Assembly (NCBI RefSeq): GCF_037026715.1
Contig: NZ_JBANCG010000001.1
Coordinates: forward strand, 649,975 to 713,974
Source: Breoghania sp037026715
GTDB taxonomy: Bacteria; Pseudomonadota; Alphaproteobacteria; Rhizobiales; Stappiaceae
Direction of reading: 5' to 3'
Length of the DNA stretch: 64,000 nt
In this document: piece by piece, positions 1-8,369 of the stretch
Position numbering within the stretch: the stretch's first letter is position 1
Layout: every line of letters begins with the position of its first letter
Made by a program: the position numbers and the translations under genes
Notes under the pieces: generated by a model
The model's database searches: none
The model's input: the letters and a program-made list of their open reading frames with translations, nothing else
What the model was told of the DNA's origin: nothing

Positions 1-216
1 CCCCCTTCTTTCGAGCGGCAGGCTCCCCATGTGGTCGGTATGGCCGGCGGGGTGTCCGCTAACCCTTTTGCGAAAAAGGGTGGTCTGTCATGGTTTGCGG
101 GCCGGCAGGCGCGAGCCGGGGTTTGCGAGCCGCGGCGGCATCGCATACACATGGAGTCGGAAAAACGGAGCGGCCGAACGCGGCCGCCCCTGCAATCAAT
201 GGAGCCTATCCAGCGC

Positions 217-837
217 ATGAACACTTATTTCACGTCGGTTCCTCCCCACCTCGACGACGAGGACGAAGACGAGGAAAAGACCAAGACGCCGGCGTCGATC
301 CAGGTCGACAAGCATCTTTTCGAATCGCGCACGGTGCTCATTACCGGTCAGATCTCGCAGGAGCTGGCCCGCGATGTGTGCGCCCGCCTTCTGGCGCTGG
401 CGCAGGTTTCCGAAGATCCGATCAACGTGATCGTGTCCTCGCCCGGCGGCCACGTGGAATCGGGCGACATGATCCACGACACCATCCGCTTCATCGCCCC
501 GCGCGTGCGCATGCTCGGCATGGGCTGGGTGGCGAGCGCGGGTGCGCTGATCTATGTCGCGGTTCCCAAGGAAGACCGCTACTGCACGCCCAACACGCGC
601 TTCCTGCTGCACCAGCCCTCCGGTGGGGCCGGCGGCCCGGCGACGGACATCGAGATCCAGGCGCGCGAGATGCTGCGCATGCGCGATCGTCTCAACAAGA
701 TCTTCTCGGTCGCCACCGGTCAGCCGGTGGAGCGGATCGACAAGGATACGGACCGCGACTACTGGATGTCGCCGGAAGAGGCCATCGCCTACGGTCTCGT
801 CGGCAAGGTCGTGAACTCGGCATCCGAACTCGGCTGA
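217..837 (+). CDS. clpP: ClpP-family ATP-dependent Clp protease proteolytic subunit
   Basis: Cytoplasmic serine peptidase of family S14, expected to form the barrel that degrades proteins fed by a Clp ATPase. The 206-residue product shows the triad in order: Ser107 in GWVASAG, His132 in FLLHQPSGG and Asp181 in TDRDYWMS, then PEEAIAYGLVG. The N terminus is acidic (DDEDEDEE, residues 13-20) and the serine motif deviates from the usual ASMGA, and no Clp ATPase gene adjoins it. I therefore take it for one of the extra ClpP paralogues common in Hyphomicrobiales rather than the main clpP. The frame is open further upstream (ATG at 199 and earlier), but ATG 217 has GGAG about 12 bases before it and the upstream residues do not look like ClpP. 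Confidence 0.9.
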   Translation: MNTYFTSVPPHLDDEDEDEEKTKTPASIQVDKHLFESRTVLITGQISQELARDVCARLLALAQVSEDPINVIVSSPGGHVESGDMIHDTIRFIAPRVRMLGMGWVASAGALIYVAVPKEDRYCTPNTRFLLHQPSGGAGGPATDIEIQAREMLRMRDRLNKIFSVATGQPVERIDKDTDRDYWMSPEEAIAYGLVGKVVNSASELG

Positions 838-851
838 AGCGGCGGCGATCG

Positions 852-1232
852 ATGGTCGTGAAACCGAACGCGCGGCGGGTGCGCCCCGCCGCGATCCTCG
901 CTGCCATGCCGGTTTTCGGGGCGGCGGCGCTTTCCGCCGTTGTGACCTTCCCGTCTCCCGCACGGGCGCAGTCGCCCTATTACCAGAGCTACCGGGCCCT
1001 GTCCGATCTGGTCATCAACGTCGAGATGGACCCGAATTCGCAGGTGGCGGGCCGCGTGCGCGCCGGAACCGGCGGCATCCGTCTCAACTGGTGCGAGCCG
1101 GAGATTCCGGCCGGCGACTGGGCCGGCGCGGACGCCGCCGCCCGGCGGCAGATTCTCGACGGACGGTGGTGCGAGGTCGATACCGGCGAGGTCGTCGGCA
1201 ACGTCCGCTCCGATCTGATCGAGCCGGAATGA
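852..1232 (+). CDS. exported SH3-like domain protein
   Basis: A 126-residue exported protein of unknown role. Residues 1-40 form a signal peptide (basic start VKPNARRVR, hydrophobic core, probable cleavage after ARA). The mature part has the pattern of bacterial SH3 (SH3b) folds: SDLVINVEMDPNS, VAGRVRAGTGG, then two cysteines (Cys81 in NWCEP, Cys107 in RWCEVD) that could pair in the periplasm. It follows the ClpP gene by 14 bases in the same direction, so the two may be co-transcribed, although their compartments differ. Family assignment is by pattern only. Confidence 0.75.
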   Translation: MVVKPNARRVRPAAILAAMPVFGAAALSAVVTFPSPARAQSPYYQSYRALSDLVINVEMDPNSQVAGRVRAGTGGIRLNWCEPEIPAGDWAGADAAARRQILDGRWCEVDTGEVVGNVRSDLIEPE

Positions 1233-1264
1233 GACCGTCATCTGCACGCAATGAAGGTGCCGCG

Positions 1265-1425
1265 ACGCGCTGAGCGTGCGTCTGACGTTCCCCTCCCCCC
1301 TGAGGGGAGGGGTTAGGGCTGGGGGTAAAGCCGCTTGCTCCGAGCCTGCCGCCTTGACCCCCACCCGAACGGCCGGAGAAGCCGTTCGACCTCCCCTCAA
1401 GGGGGAGGTAGGCCGTGGGGCTGAC
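1265..1425. repeat. GAGGGGAGG family repeat, copy 1
   Basis: Intergenic repeat built from two hairpins: CCCCTCCCCCCTGAGGGGAG near the left end and CTCCCCTCAAGGGGGAG near the right end, with a conserved spacer (CTTGACCCCCACCCGAACGG) between. A second copy in the same orientation lies at 1623-1783, and both start with the same GCGCTGAGCG flank. It lies 3' of the SH3-protein gene. Confidence 0.85.
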
Positions 1426-1435
1426 TTTTCGCTCC

Positions 1436-1627
1436 ACATTTCCCTCCATCGTCAACACCCGGCACCCGCTTTCGCGGACACAGGCTCCGTCCGGGTGATC
1501 CAGCGCGCGCCCCGAGTGCCGCGGCTGGAGGTGGATTGCCCGGACGAAGCCGGGCAATGACGGCGGTGGGGGATGAGGGGAAAAAAGGCGAGCCCGCAAT
1601 CCGATACCATTTCCCGACCGGGATGCG
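1436..1627. repeat. REP-pair (BIME/MITE-like) element, copy 1
   Basis: First of nine dispersed copies. Core is two adjacent hairpins, CACCCGG...CCGGGTG followed by ATTGCCCGG...CCGGGCAAT, then a tail ending GATACCATTTCCCG that is shared with the copies at 9336, 16284 and 42068. It sits exactly between the two GAGGGGAGG-family repeats. Confidence 0.85.
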
Positions 1628-1783
1628 CTGAGCGAGCCGCATTCGTCCCCCTCCCCCCTTGAGGGGAGGGGCCAGGGGTGGGGGTGCTCTCTCTTGCTCC
1701 GAACCTGCCGCCTTGACCCCCACCCGAACGGCCGAAGAAGCCGTTCGACCTCCCCTCAAGGGGGAGGTCGGCCGTGGGGCTGG
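1623..1783. repeat. GAGGGGAGG family repeat, copy 2
   Basis: Direct repeat of the element at 1265-1425, with a few substitutions (GGCCAGGGGTGGGGG for GGTTAGGGCTGGGGG). Together the two copies flank a REP-pair element, so the intergenic region from 1233 to 1833 is almost wholly repeat DNA. Confidence 0.85.
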
Positions 1784-1833
1784 CGTTCACCCGCGGAAAC
1801 GGCCGCAGCGGCTTGAACGGAGCTCCCGGTCCC

Positions 1834-2199
1834 TTACACCAGTTGCCGTTCCAGCACGTAATCGCGAACCAGCTCGATGACGGCTTGCGCCTCCTCGCGC
1901 AGCGGCGGTTCGATGCCGTTTGCCTGCAGTGCCGTCTGGAAGTGGTCGGCGAAGCGGGTGTAGTGATGGTCCGTCGCCAGCAGAGTCCGGAAATCGGAAC
2001 GGATCGAGCGGCCCTCGTAAAAGGGCGAGCCGCCGAATATGAAGACCAGAAGCGAGTTCACCTTGTCGATGACCCAGGCATGGTCGATACGGTCCAGTTC
2101 CTCCGCGAGAATGTCGTCGTGGCGCATCATGTCGAAAATTACATATGTGAAACGTTCGATACTCTGTCTTCCGCCAAGTCTGAGGTAGAGCGTCGTCAT
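1834..2199 (-). CDS. truncated hemoglobin (group 1-like globin)
   Basis: A 121-residue protein that fits the 2-over-2 truncated globins, heme proteins that bind O2 or NO. It begins MTTLYLRLGG, as group 1 globins do, and contains FGGSPFYEGRSIRSDF, which matches the family pattern GGP..Y.GR.M...H. The candidate proximal heme ligand is His79 in ATDHHYTRF. Sequence drift is high: the usual His of the M..aH motif is Ser/Asp here. It is a single gene transcribed towards the repeat block and divided from its upstream neighbour by a short AT-richer gap. A role in NO or O2 handling is inferred from the family only. Confidence 0.75.
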   Translation of the reverse strand: MTTLYLRLGGRQSIERFTYVIFDMMRHDDILAEELDRIDHAWVIDKVNSLLVFIFGGSPFYEGRSIRSDFRTLLATDHHYTRFADHFQTALQANGIEPPLREEAQAVIELVRDYVLERQLV

Positions 2200-2319
2200 T
2201 GCCGCACCCTGGAAAATGATTGATGCCCGCCAGCTGCGGACAGCTAATCACTTCGGTGCAAACGCTACTGTGACTATTCTCACGTTTGCGGCGATTTCGC
2301 CGGCATAATCACCCCGACC

Positions 2320-3018
2320 TCAGCCCCGCGGCGGGATTTCGCGGGAAAACGCGGCACTGCTGGCGGCGGAAAAGAACTGGCGCCGCAACAGCACGACGAA
2401 AACGTAGGTCGTGCCGGCGATGAAGGGGATCGGCCCGGCGAACCAGCACAGGAAGCCGACGCCGAAGAAGAAGGCGCGCTGGCCGCGGCTGAAATGCCGC
2501 CCGGCGAGCACGTTGAGGCTGGCCGCCCGGCTCGCCAGATCCCGCGCCTCCGCCGAAGGGTTCTTGTCCTCGTTGGGCACGGCGCCGACCATGATCGAAC
2601 AGTAGTTGAAGAGCCGGTAGGACCAGCCGAACTTGAAGAAGGCATAGGCCGCGATCAGCATCAGCCCCAGAACCTTGGCCTCCCATTCCGCCCGCGTGGT
2701 GACGATGGCGAGCGGCAGGTCGGCGTAGACCTCAAGGGCCAGATCGGTGGCGTTGAGCAGCGCAAAGCAGGCGCCCAGCGCCAGCAGCGAGGTGGAGGCG
2801 AAGAAGGCCGTGCCCTGCTGCAGACCGGCGATGATCTGTGCGTCGATCATCCGCAACGGGCGCTCCAGCATGGAGTGCATCCATTCGTGCCGGTACCGGT
2901 CCATGGCATGCGACAGGCAGGCGGATTTCCAGCGGCTGCGCTCCACAAGCCAGTTGTAGCCGAGCCAGGAACAGGCGAACCACGCAAGGGCGGCAAGGTC
3001 GAGCGGCAGGAAGGGCAT
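2320..3018 (-). CDS. DUF599 family inner-membrane protein
   Basis: Membrane protein of 232 residues with four hydrophobic segments: an N-terminal one (LAALAWFACSWLGYNWL), two central (TSLLALGACFALL and LGLMLIAAYAFFKFGW) and one near the C terminus (FFFGVGFLCWFAGPIPFI). Between them come the soluble motifs typical of DUF599, such as RYRHEWM, FNYCS and ASLNVLAGRHFSRGQRAFFF. Function of the family is unknown. ATG 3018 is preferred over an in-frame ATG 96 bases upstream, because the extension is basic and unrelated to the family and MPFLPLDLAALAWF is a natural membrane-protein start. Confidence 0.85.
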   Translation of the reverse strand: MPFLPLDLAALAWFACSWLGYNWLVERSRWKSACLSHAMDRYRHEWMHSMLERPLRMIDAQIIAGLQQGTAFFASTSLLALGACFALLNATDLALEVYADLPLAIVTTRAEWEAKVLGLMLIAAYAFFKFGWSYRLFNYCSIMVGAVPNEDKNPSAEARDLASRAASLNVLAGRHFSRGQRAFFFGVGFLCWFAGPIPFIAGTTYVFVVLLRRQFFSAASSAAFSREIPPRG

Positions 3019-3373
3019 GTCGGTCTTTCTGTCGGGTTCACGACCCCCGTCCCCTTCAAGGCGAAAAGGAGGGGCGATTTCCAGAGCATATTCGCGGTGG
3101 CGGGATTGTTTCAATGCGACCGGAAAGGCATCCGACCCGGCGCAAATCGCAAAGGCAAATCATCGGCTTGGTGCGGCCGAACGAAATCGAGGGCGGGCGG
3201 GCCTCGCGCTTTTTCCACAACGCCATGCACAGGGCGCGTGCCAGCCTTTCCGCAAGGCGGGATTCTTCGGACTTGAACAGAGGTTACCAAGTCGTTAAAT
3301 GGGCGTGGCTTCGCGATGGAAGGAGAGGGTTGTTTCACCCGCCCCGTCGCCCTGTTCAGCAATTAGGAGTTCC
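3019..3373. other. divergent intergenic region with a weak promoter candidate
   Basis: No gene is supported here. It separates the minus-strand DUF599 gene from the plus-strand 43-residue protein gene. A possible sigma-70-type promoter for the latter is TTGAAC (3273-3278), a 16-base spacer and TTAAAT (3295-3300). Nothing else stands out. Confidence 0.35.
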
Positions 3374-3505
3374 ATGGACGATCACGTACAGAAGTCCTGC
3401 TGGGGGTTCATGACCTGGACGGTCCTGATGCTCGGAGGCGCTATGTTGCTCGTCTACCTGTTCGGTGGATTCGATCCGGCGGTCACGACGATCGCCGTGA
3501 AATAG
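3374..3505 (+). CDS. small single-span membrane protein
   Basis: A 43-residue protein that I do not recognise as a named family. Residues about 8-31 (CWGFMTWTVLMLGGAMLLVYLFGG) would make one membrane span, with a short polar N terminus MDDHVQKS and a short C-terminal tail. ATG 3374 is supported by AGGAG at 3365-3369, five bases upstream; the longer in-frame start lacks such a site. A strong hairpin-plus-T-run terminator follows 40 bases after the stop, which supports a real, separately transcribed gene. Confidence 0.65.
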   Translation: MDDHVQKSCWGFMTWTVLMLGGAMLLVYLFGGFDPAVTTIAVK

Positions 3506-3544
3506 GCTTGCCAGAATAGACTTGCCACCGGCATGGTCAGTTCG

Positions 3545-3576
3545 AAAGGGGCGCGGACCGAACCGCGCCCCTTTTG
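3545..3576 (+). terminator. rho-independent terminator
   Basis: AAAGGGGCGCGG pairs with CCGCGCCCCTTT across the loop ACCGAA, and the hairpin ends in TTTT. It closes the small membrane-protein gene upstream. Confidence 0.85.
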
Positions 3577-3749
3577 CGTTTTCGGGCCCGGTCTTCAGCT
3601 TCTGCCGCATGGCGCCCGGCCGGTTCTTTTCGCGGCGGCGGCAATCGGGTCTTGTGAATCCCCGCAAGTCAAACGACACTCCGGCGCGCAAAACGGTTCG
3701 GCAACAAGACCGGCGTCGCGAGGCCGGCACGAGGGAGGGGAGGTCGCCG

Positions 3750-4151
3750 ATGGCGATGAAGAAGGGATACCGTCAGCTGGTGGATGCGGCGGAAGCGGAG
3801 ATCGTGACCTTGCCCGTCGCCGAGGCGATCGCGCTCCACGGCGATGCGGACACGGTGTTCGTGGATCTGCGCGATATCCGCGAGCTGGAGCGGCAGGGCC
3901 GCATGCCCGGCGCCGTCCACGCCCCGCGCGGGATGCTGGAATTCTGGGTCGATCCCGACAGCCCCTATCATCGCGAGGTCTTTGCCCAGCCCAAGCGCTT
4001 CGTCTTCTTCTGCGCGGCGGGCTGGCGCTCCGCGCTGGCGACCAAGACCGTGCAGGACATGGGGCTTGAGAACGTCGCCCATATCGAGGGCGGGTTCGGT
4101 GCCTGGCGGGACGCGGGCGGCGCCGTTGAGCTTCCGAAAGAGAAGGCGTAA
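3750..4151 (+). CDS. rhodanese-like sulfurtransferase
   Basis: Single-domain rhodanese of 133 residues, an enzyme type that carries sulfane sulfur on a cysteine. The active-site loop is Cys88-AAGWR; the CH2A-type motif (VDLRDIRELERQGRMPGAVHAPRG) and the closing VAHIEGGFGAWRDAG are both present. ATG 3750 follows the purine-rich GAGGGAGGGGAGG, a strong ribosome-binding site, so the long open frame upstream is not coding. The glutathione transferase gene begins 36 bases downstream, which suggests one transcript. Confidence 0.9.
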   Translation: MAMKKGYRQLVDAAEAEIVTLPVAEAIALHGDADTVFVDLRDIRELERQGRMPGAVHAPRGMLEFWVDPDSPYHREVFAQPKRFVFFCAAGWRSALATKTVQDMGLENVAHIEGGFGAWRDAGGAVELPKEKA

Positions 4152-4187
4152 GCCTGTCGCGGGAGGCCAACGCAAGGAGCGCGTCAC

Positions 4188-4835
4188 TTGAAGATCGTCA
4201 TCGGAAACAGGAACTACTCGACCTGGTCGCTGCGCGGCTGGCTGGCATTGAGGCAGACCGGCGCCGACTTCGAGGAAGTGCTGATCCCGCTCGACACGCC
4301 CACCATGCACGATGAGATCCGGGCCCATTCCGCGGCTGGCCGCGTGCCGGTGCTGATCGACGGCGATATCACCGTGTGGGACAGTCTGGCGATCGTGGAA
4401 TATCTGGCGGAGCGCTTTCCGCAAGCCGGGCTGTGGCCGGCGGACCGCGCGGCGCGCGCCCATGCCCGCGCCATCGTGGCCGAGATGCACTCCGGTTTCA
4501 CCGCCATGCGCGGCCATTACCCGATGAACATCCGGCGGGCACCCGCCGCCCGGCCGCAGGATGCAGCGGTGGAGGCCGACGTGGCGCGGATCCTGGCGAT
4601 CTGGAACGAGGCGCGGGCCCGTTTCGGCGCGGGCGGCGATTTCCTGTTCGGGGCCTTAACGGCGGCCGACGCCTTTTTCGCGCCGGTCGTCAGCCGGCTG
4701 ATCACCTATGCGGTGCCGGTGGATGCGGTCTCTCGCGCCTACATGGAGGCGGTGATGGCCCATCCGGCCATGGCCGAGTGGTGCGAGGCGGCGCTGAGGG
4801 AGACGTGGATCGTTCCGGCCGACGAGGTCGACTGA
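4188..4835 (+). CDS. glutathione S-transferase family protein
   Basis: Cytosolic GST of 215 residues. The thioredoxin-like N domain opens MKIVIGNRNYSTWSLRGWLAL; YSTWSLR holds the serine used by zeta/MAAI-like GSTs. It is followed by the cis-proline region GRVPVLIDGDITVWDSLAI that binds glutathione, and an all-helical C domain follows (FLFGALTAADAFFAPVVSRL). The start is TTG: AAGGAG lies at the right distance upstream (4172-4177) and no ATG precedes the fold. Substrate unknown. It probably shares a transcript with the rhodanese gene. Confidence 0.88.
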   Translation: MKIVIGNRNYSTWSLRGWLALRQTGADFEEVLIPLDTPTMHDEIRAHSAAGRVPVLIDGDITVWDSLAIVEYLAERFPQAGLWPADRAARAHARAIVAEMHSGFTAMRGHYPMNIRRAPAARPQDAAVEADVARILAIWNEARARFGAGGDFLFGALTAADAFFAPVVSRLITYAVPVDAVSRAYMEAVMAHPAMAEWCEAALRETWIVPADEVD

Positions 4836-4881
4836 GCCTTTTTCATCAAGATCATTGTCACGCGAGTGGGGGAGTTCTGCT

Positions 4882-6489
4882 GTGGCGTTGTTGAAATCCG
4901 TTGTTTCGTCGTCTTCCGATGCGTTCAGGGGACAGGCTGCGGAAATGGGGGCGCTCGTCGCCGATCTGCGCGCCCGTCGGGAGGAGGCGGCGCTGGGCGG
5001 GCCGGAGAAGGCGCGCGAGCGGCATGTGGGGCGCGGCAAGCTGTTGCCGCGCGAGCGCGTCACGCGACTGCTCGATCCAGGTGCGCCGTTTCTGGAGCTG
5101 TCGCCGCTGGCGGCCAACGGCATGTACGATGCCGCCATCCATGGCGCCGGGCTGATCACCGGCATCGGCCGGGTGTCGGGGCGCGAATGCATGATCGTGT
5201 GCAACGACGCCACCATCAAGGGCGGCACCTATTACCCGATGACCGTGAAGAAGCACCTGCGCGCCCAGGAGATCGCGCGCGAAAACCGGCTACCGTGCAT
5301 CTATCTGGTGGATTCCGGCGGCGCGAACCTGCCCAACCAGACCGACGTCTTTCCCGACAAGGAGCATTTCGGCCGCATCTTCTACAATCAGGCCACCATG
5401 TCGGCGATGGGCATTCCGCAGATTGCGGTGGTGATGGGATCGTGCACGGCGGGCGGCGCCTATGTGCCGGCGATGTCGGACGAGACGATCATCGTGCGCC
5501 AGCAGGGCACGATCTTTCTGGCCGGGCCGCCGCTGGTGAAGGCGGCCACCGGCGAGGAGGTGTCGGCTGAGGATCTGGGCGGGGCGGACGTGCATGCGCG
5601 CGTCTCCGGCGTCGCCGATCACTATGCGGTGGACGACGACCAGGCGCTGGCCATGGCGCGCCGGGCTGTCGCCAATCTCAACGGCGTGAAGCGGGCGGAC
5701 ATCGACCTCGCCCCGCCGCGCGATCCCGCCTACGATCCGGCCGAGCTCGATGGCGTGGTGCCGGCGGACCTGCGCAAGCAGTACGACATCCGCGAGGTGA
5801 TCGCGCGGCTTGTCGACGGTTCGGAGTTTCACGAGTTCAAGAAGCTCTACGGCACGACGCTTGTGACGGGCTTTGCGAAAATTTTCGGAATGCCCGTCGG
5901 AATCGTTGCCAACAACGGCATCCTTTTCTCTGAATCGGCTCTTAAGGGCGCGCATTTCGTCGAATTGTGCTGCCAGCGGCGCATTCCGCTTCTCTTTTTG
6001 CAAAACATCACCGGATTCATGGTCGGTCGCGAATACGAGGCCGGCGGCATCGCCAAGGACGGGGCGAAGCTCGTCACGGCGGTGGCGTGCGCGAAGGTGC
6101 CGAAGATCACCGTCATCGTCGGCGGCTCGTATGGTGCGGGCAACTATGGAATGTGCGGGCGCGCCTACTCGCCCCGCTTCCTGTTCATGTGGCCGAATGC
6201 GCGGATTTCCGTGATGGGCGGCGAACAGGCGGCCTCGGTTCTGGCCACCGTCAAGCGCGACAACATGGAAGCCGAGGGCGCGGCCTGGAGTGCGGCGGAG
6301 GAAGAGGCGTTCAAGGCGCCGATCCGGGCGCGCTACGAGGCGGAAGGCCATCCCTATCACGCCACCGCGCGGCTGTGGGACGACGGCATCATCGCGCCTT
6401 CCGAGACGCGGCGGGTGCTCGGACTGGCCTTTTCCGCGACGCTGAACGCGCCTGTCGAGCCGACGCCATTCGGAGTATTTCGTATGTAA
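4882..6489 (+). CDS. mccB: methylcrotonyl-CoA carboxylase, carboxyltransferase (beta) subunit
   Basis: Transfers CO2 from carboxybiotin to 3-methylcrotonyl-CoA in leucine and isovalerate breakdown; partner of the biotin subunit encoded at 12965. The 535 residues match the family length and carry both carboxyltransferase halves: the N half with LVDSGGANLPNQTDVFPD and MGSCTAGGAYVPAMSDE, and the C half with LFLQNITGFMVGREYEAGGI and GGSYGAGNYGMCGRAY. The frame is open from TTG 4855, but GTG 4882 (MALLKSVV) has GGGGAG eight bases upstream and gives the usual length. Notably mccA is not next door: a two-component pair and a sulfide module lie between. Neither hmgL nor isovaleryl-CoA dehydrogenase adjoins. 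Confidence 0.93.
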   Translation: MALLKSVVSSSSDAFRGQAAEMGALVADLRARREEAALGGPEKARERHVGRGKLLPRERVTRLLDPGAPFLELSPLAANGMYDAAIHGAGLITGIGRVSGRECMIVCNDATIKGGTYYPMTVKKHLRAQEIARENRLPCIYLVDSGGANLPNQTDVFPDKEHFGRIFYNQATMSAMGIPQIAVVMGSCTAGGAYVPAMSDETIIVRQQGTIFLAGPPLVKAATGEEVSAEDLGGADVHARVSGVADHYAVDDDQALAMARRAVANLNGVKRADIDLAPPRDPAYDPAELDGVVPADLRKQYDIREVIARLVDGSEFHEFKKLYGTTLVTGFAKIFGMPVGIVANNGILFSESALKGAHFVELCCQRRIPLLFLQNITGFMVGREYEAGGIAKDGAKLVTAVACAKVPKITVIVGGSYGAGNYGMCGRAYSPRFLFMWPNARISVMGGEQAASVLATVKRDNMEAEGAAWSAAEEEAFKAPIRARYEAEGHPYHATARLWDDGIIAPSETRRVLGLAFSATLNAPVEPTPFGVFRM

Positions 6490-6650
6490 ATCCGTTTTCT
6501 GTTAATTGATACGTTGATGTGCGTAGTCGAAAATCGCGATGGTTCGGAGTAACCAGAGCGTTAAAAATTGATATATTCTGCTTATATTCAATTTAATCCG
6601 CAAGGTGTAGTCGGTCTTAAGAGCGGAAAGTTCTCTGGATCGGATATGCG

Positions 6651-8369
6651 ATGTTGTCTGGACATTTCATCAAGGAGAATATCAACGAGGCGGCGCTTGT
6701 TCCCGCGCTCCTGAGCTCGATCCATCAGGGCATCGTCCTGATGGACGCTGACCTTAATCTGCTGGTGTTCAGCCGGCGGGCGAAGGATCTGCTCGATCTG
6801 CCGGAAAGCGTATTCGAGGGCGATCCCAACCTCGCCGATCTCATCCGCTATTTCGCCGAGCGTGGAGACTATGGCCCCGGCGACGTGGAGGACTTCGTCT
6901 CGGGCATCACCATCGCTGCCCGGGCGCAGGGGGACGTGGCCTTCGACCGGTCGCTGCCCGACGGGCGGTTGCTGAAGGTCCAGGTCACGCCGCTGCCCGA
7001 CGGCGGGCAGGTGGCGATCTATTCCGACATCACGCAATTCCGGGCGGTCGAGACACGGCTGGAGGAAAAGCAGGACCGGCTGGTGAAGACACTACGCAGC
7101 CGCTCACGCGAGCTTGAGGAAAGCCGCGATCTGCTTTCCTCCGCCGTGGACGCCATTCCCGACGCTCTGGTGATGGTCGACGGCGCGGGATGCCTGACGC
7201 TTGCCAACTCCAACATGAAGCGCCTTCATCCCGGGATCGAGGCGTATCTGGACGGCCGGGCACACCTGAAGGAGGCGTTCGCCTTTGAATGGGGCGAGGC
7301 GAAGGACCTGGACGATTTCATCCAGCAGATCACGGCGGAAAGCGACCACCGCATGTTCGACCGCTGGTTTCGCATCCAGGTCTCGTCGATTCCGACCGGC
7401 GGACATGTCGTCGTCTTCTCCGACGTCTCCGACTTCAAGGAGCAGAACAAGAAGCTGCGCGCCCATGCCGACCAACTGGTGAAGCACCTTCGCAAGGAAA
7501 AGCGGCTCAACGAGATGCAGCGGCAGTTCGTGTCGATGGCCTCGCACGAGTTCCGCACGCCGCTGGCGATCATCGACGGCGCGGCCCAGCGGCTCAAGCG
7601 CCGCTTCGACCGGTTGCAGCCGGAGGAGGTGGTCGAGCGGCTCGATAACATGCGCGAGGCGGTCAGGCGGATAAATTACCTGATCGAGCGCTTCATCGAT
7701 TTCTCCGTCTCGCAGGACGGCGTGCTGGAAATCTCGCCCCAGCCGCAGCCGCTCCTGCCGATCGTGCAGGCGGTGTGCAACCAGCAGCACCAGGGCAACC
7801 GAAGCCACGAGATCGTGCTCAACGAGAGCATCGGCGACCTGGTCATCAACATCGACCGGCGGATGATCGAGCAGTGTCTGGTGAACGTCGTCGGCAACGC
7901 CATCAAGTATTCGCCGGGCAAGGACAGGGTGGAGGTCGATGTGCGGGTGGAGAACAATTTCGCCTGCATCGAGGTGACCGATTTCGGGGTCGGGATACCG
8001 AAAGCCGAGATCAAGAAGGTGTTTGGCCGCTTCTACCGCGCCTCCACTTCCAGCGGCATTCCGGGCACGGGGATCGGTCTCAACCTCACCGAGATGATCA
8101 TCGTGCGCCACAAGGGGCGGATGTCGATCTCGAGCGAGGAGGGCAAGGGAACAGTCGTATCCATCCGGCTGCCGCTCGACCTGCCGGTCGATCCGGCCCT
8201 CGACAGACCGCCTGCGACGGATGGCGGCGGCGGTGACGAACAACGCCGGCAGGGGGAGAGCGAGGCGGAAACCGGTGCGTGCGGCAGCACGCTTGCCGCG
8301 ATGCGGGCGGATGCGGCCGAGATCCGGCTGCAGGATAACGAAGAACCGATAGGGAGGGCGGAGCGATGA
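6651..8369 (+). CDS. PAS-PAS sensor histidine kinase
   Basis: Soluble (no membrane span) sensor kinase of 572 residues. Order of domains: PAS fold of the PAS_7 type (about 20-125), a short coiled coil, a second PAS (about 160-262), a coil, HisKA with phospho-acceptor His299 in SMASHEFRTPL, and a HATPase with N box VVGNAIKYSPG, G1 DFGVGIP and G2 GTGIGLNLTEM. The last 70 residues are a polar tail without a fold I recognise. The stop overlaps the start of the response-regulator gene by four bases (ATGA), so the two are translationally coupled. The upstream 160 bases are AT-rich, with a possible promoter TTGATA (6568)-18-TTTAAT. The signal is unknown. Confidence 0.92.
   Translation: MLSGHFIKENINEAALVPALLSSIHQGIVLMDADLNLLVFSRRAKDLLDLPESVFEGDPNLADLIRYFAERGDYGPGDVEDFVSGITIAARAQGDVAFDRSLPDGRLLKVQVTPLPDGGQVAIYSDITQFRAVETRLEEKQDRLVKTLRSRSRELEESRDLLSSAVDAIPDALVMVDGAGCLTLANSNMKRLHPGIEAYLDGRAHLKEAFAFEWGEAKDLDDFIQQITAESDHRMFDRWFRIQVSSIPTGGHVVVFSDVSDFKEQNKKLRAHADQLVKHLRKEKRLNEMQRQFVSMASHEFRTPLAIIDGAAQRLKRRFDRLQPEEVVERLDNMREAVRRINYLIERFIDFSVSQDGVLEISPQPQPLLPIVQAVCNQQHQGNRSHEIVLNESIGDLVINIDRRMIEQCLVNVVGNAIKYSPGKDRVEVDVRVENNFACIEVTDFGVGIPKAEIKKVFGRFYRASTSSGIPGTGIGLNLTEMIIVRHKGRMSISSEEGKGTVVSIRLPLDLPVDPALDRPPATDGGGGDEQRRQGESEAETGACGSTLAAMRADAAEIRLQDNEEPIGRAER

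Noticed and set aside
1276..1880. Several short open frames within the repeat block
   Set aside because: They translate repeat hairpins (PSPLRGG, PPLKGEV); the same peptides recur at each repeat copy, so they are by-products of the repeats.
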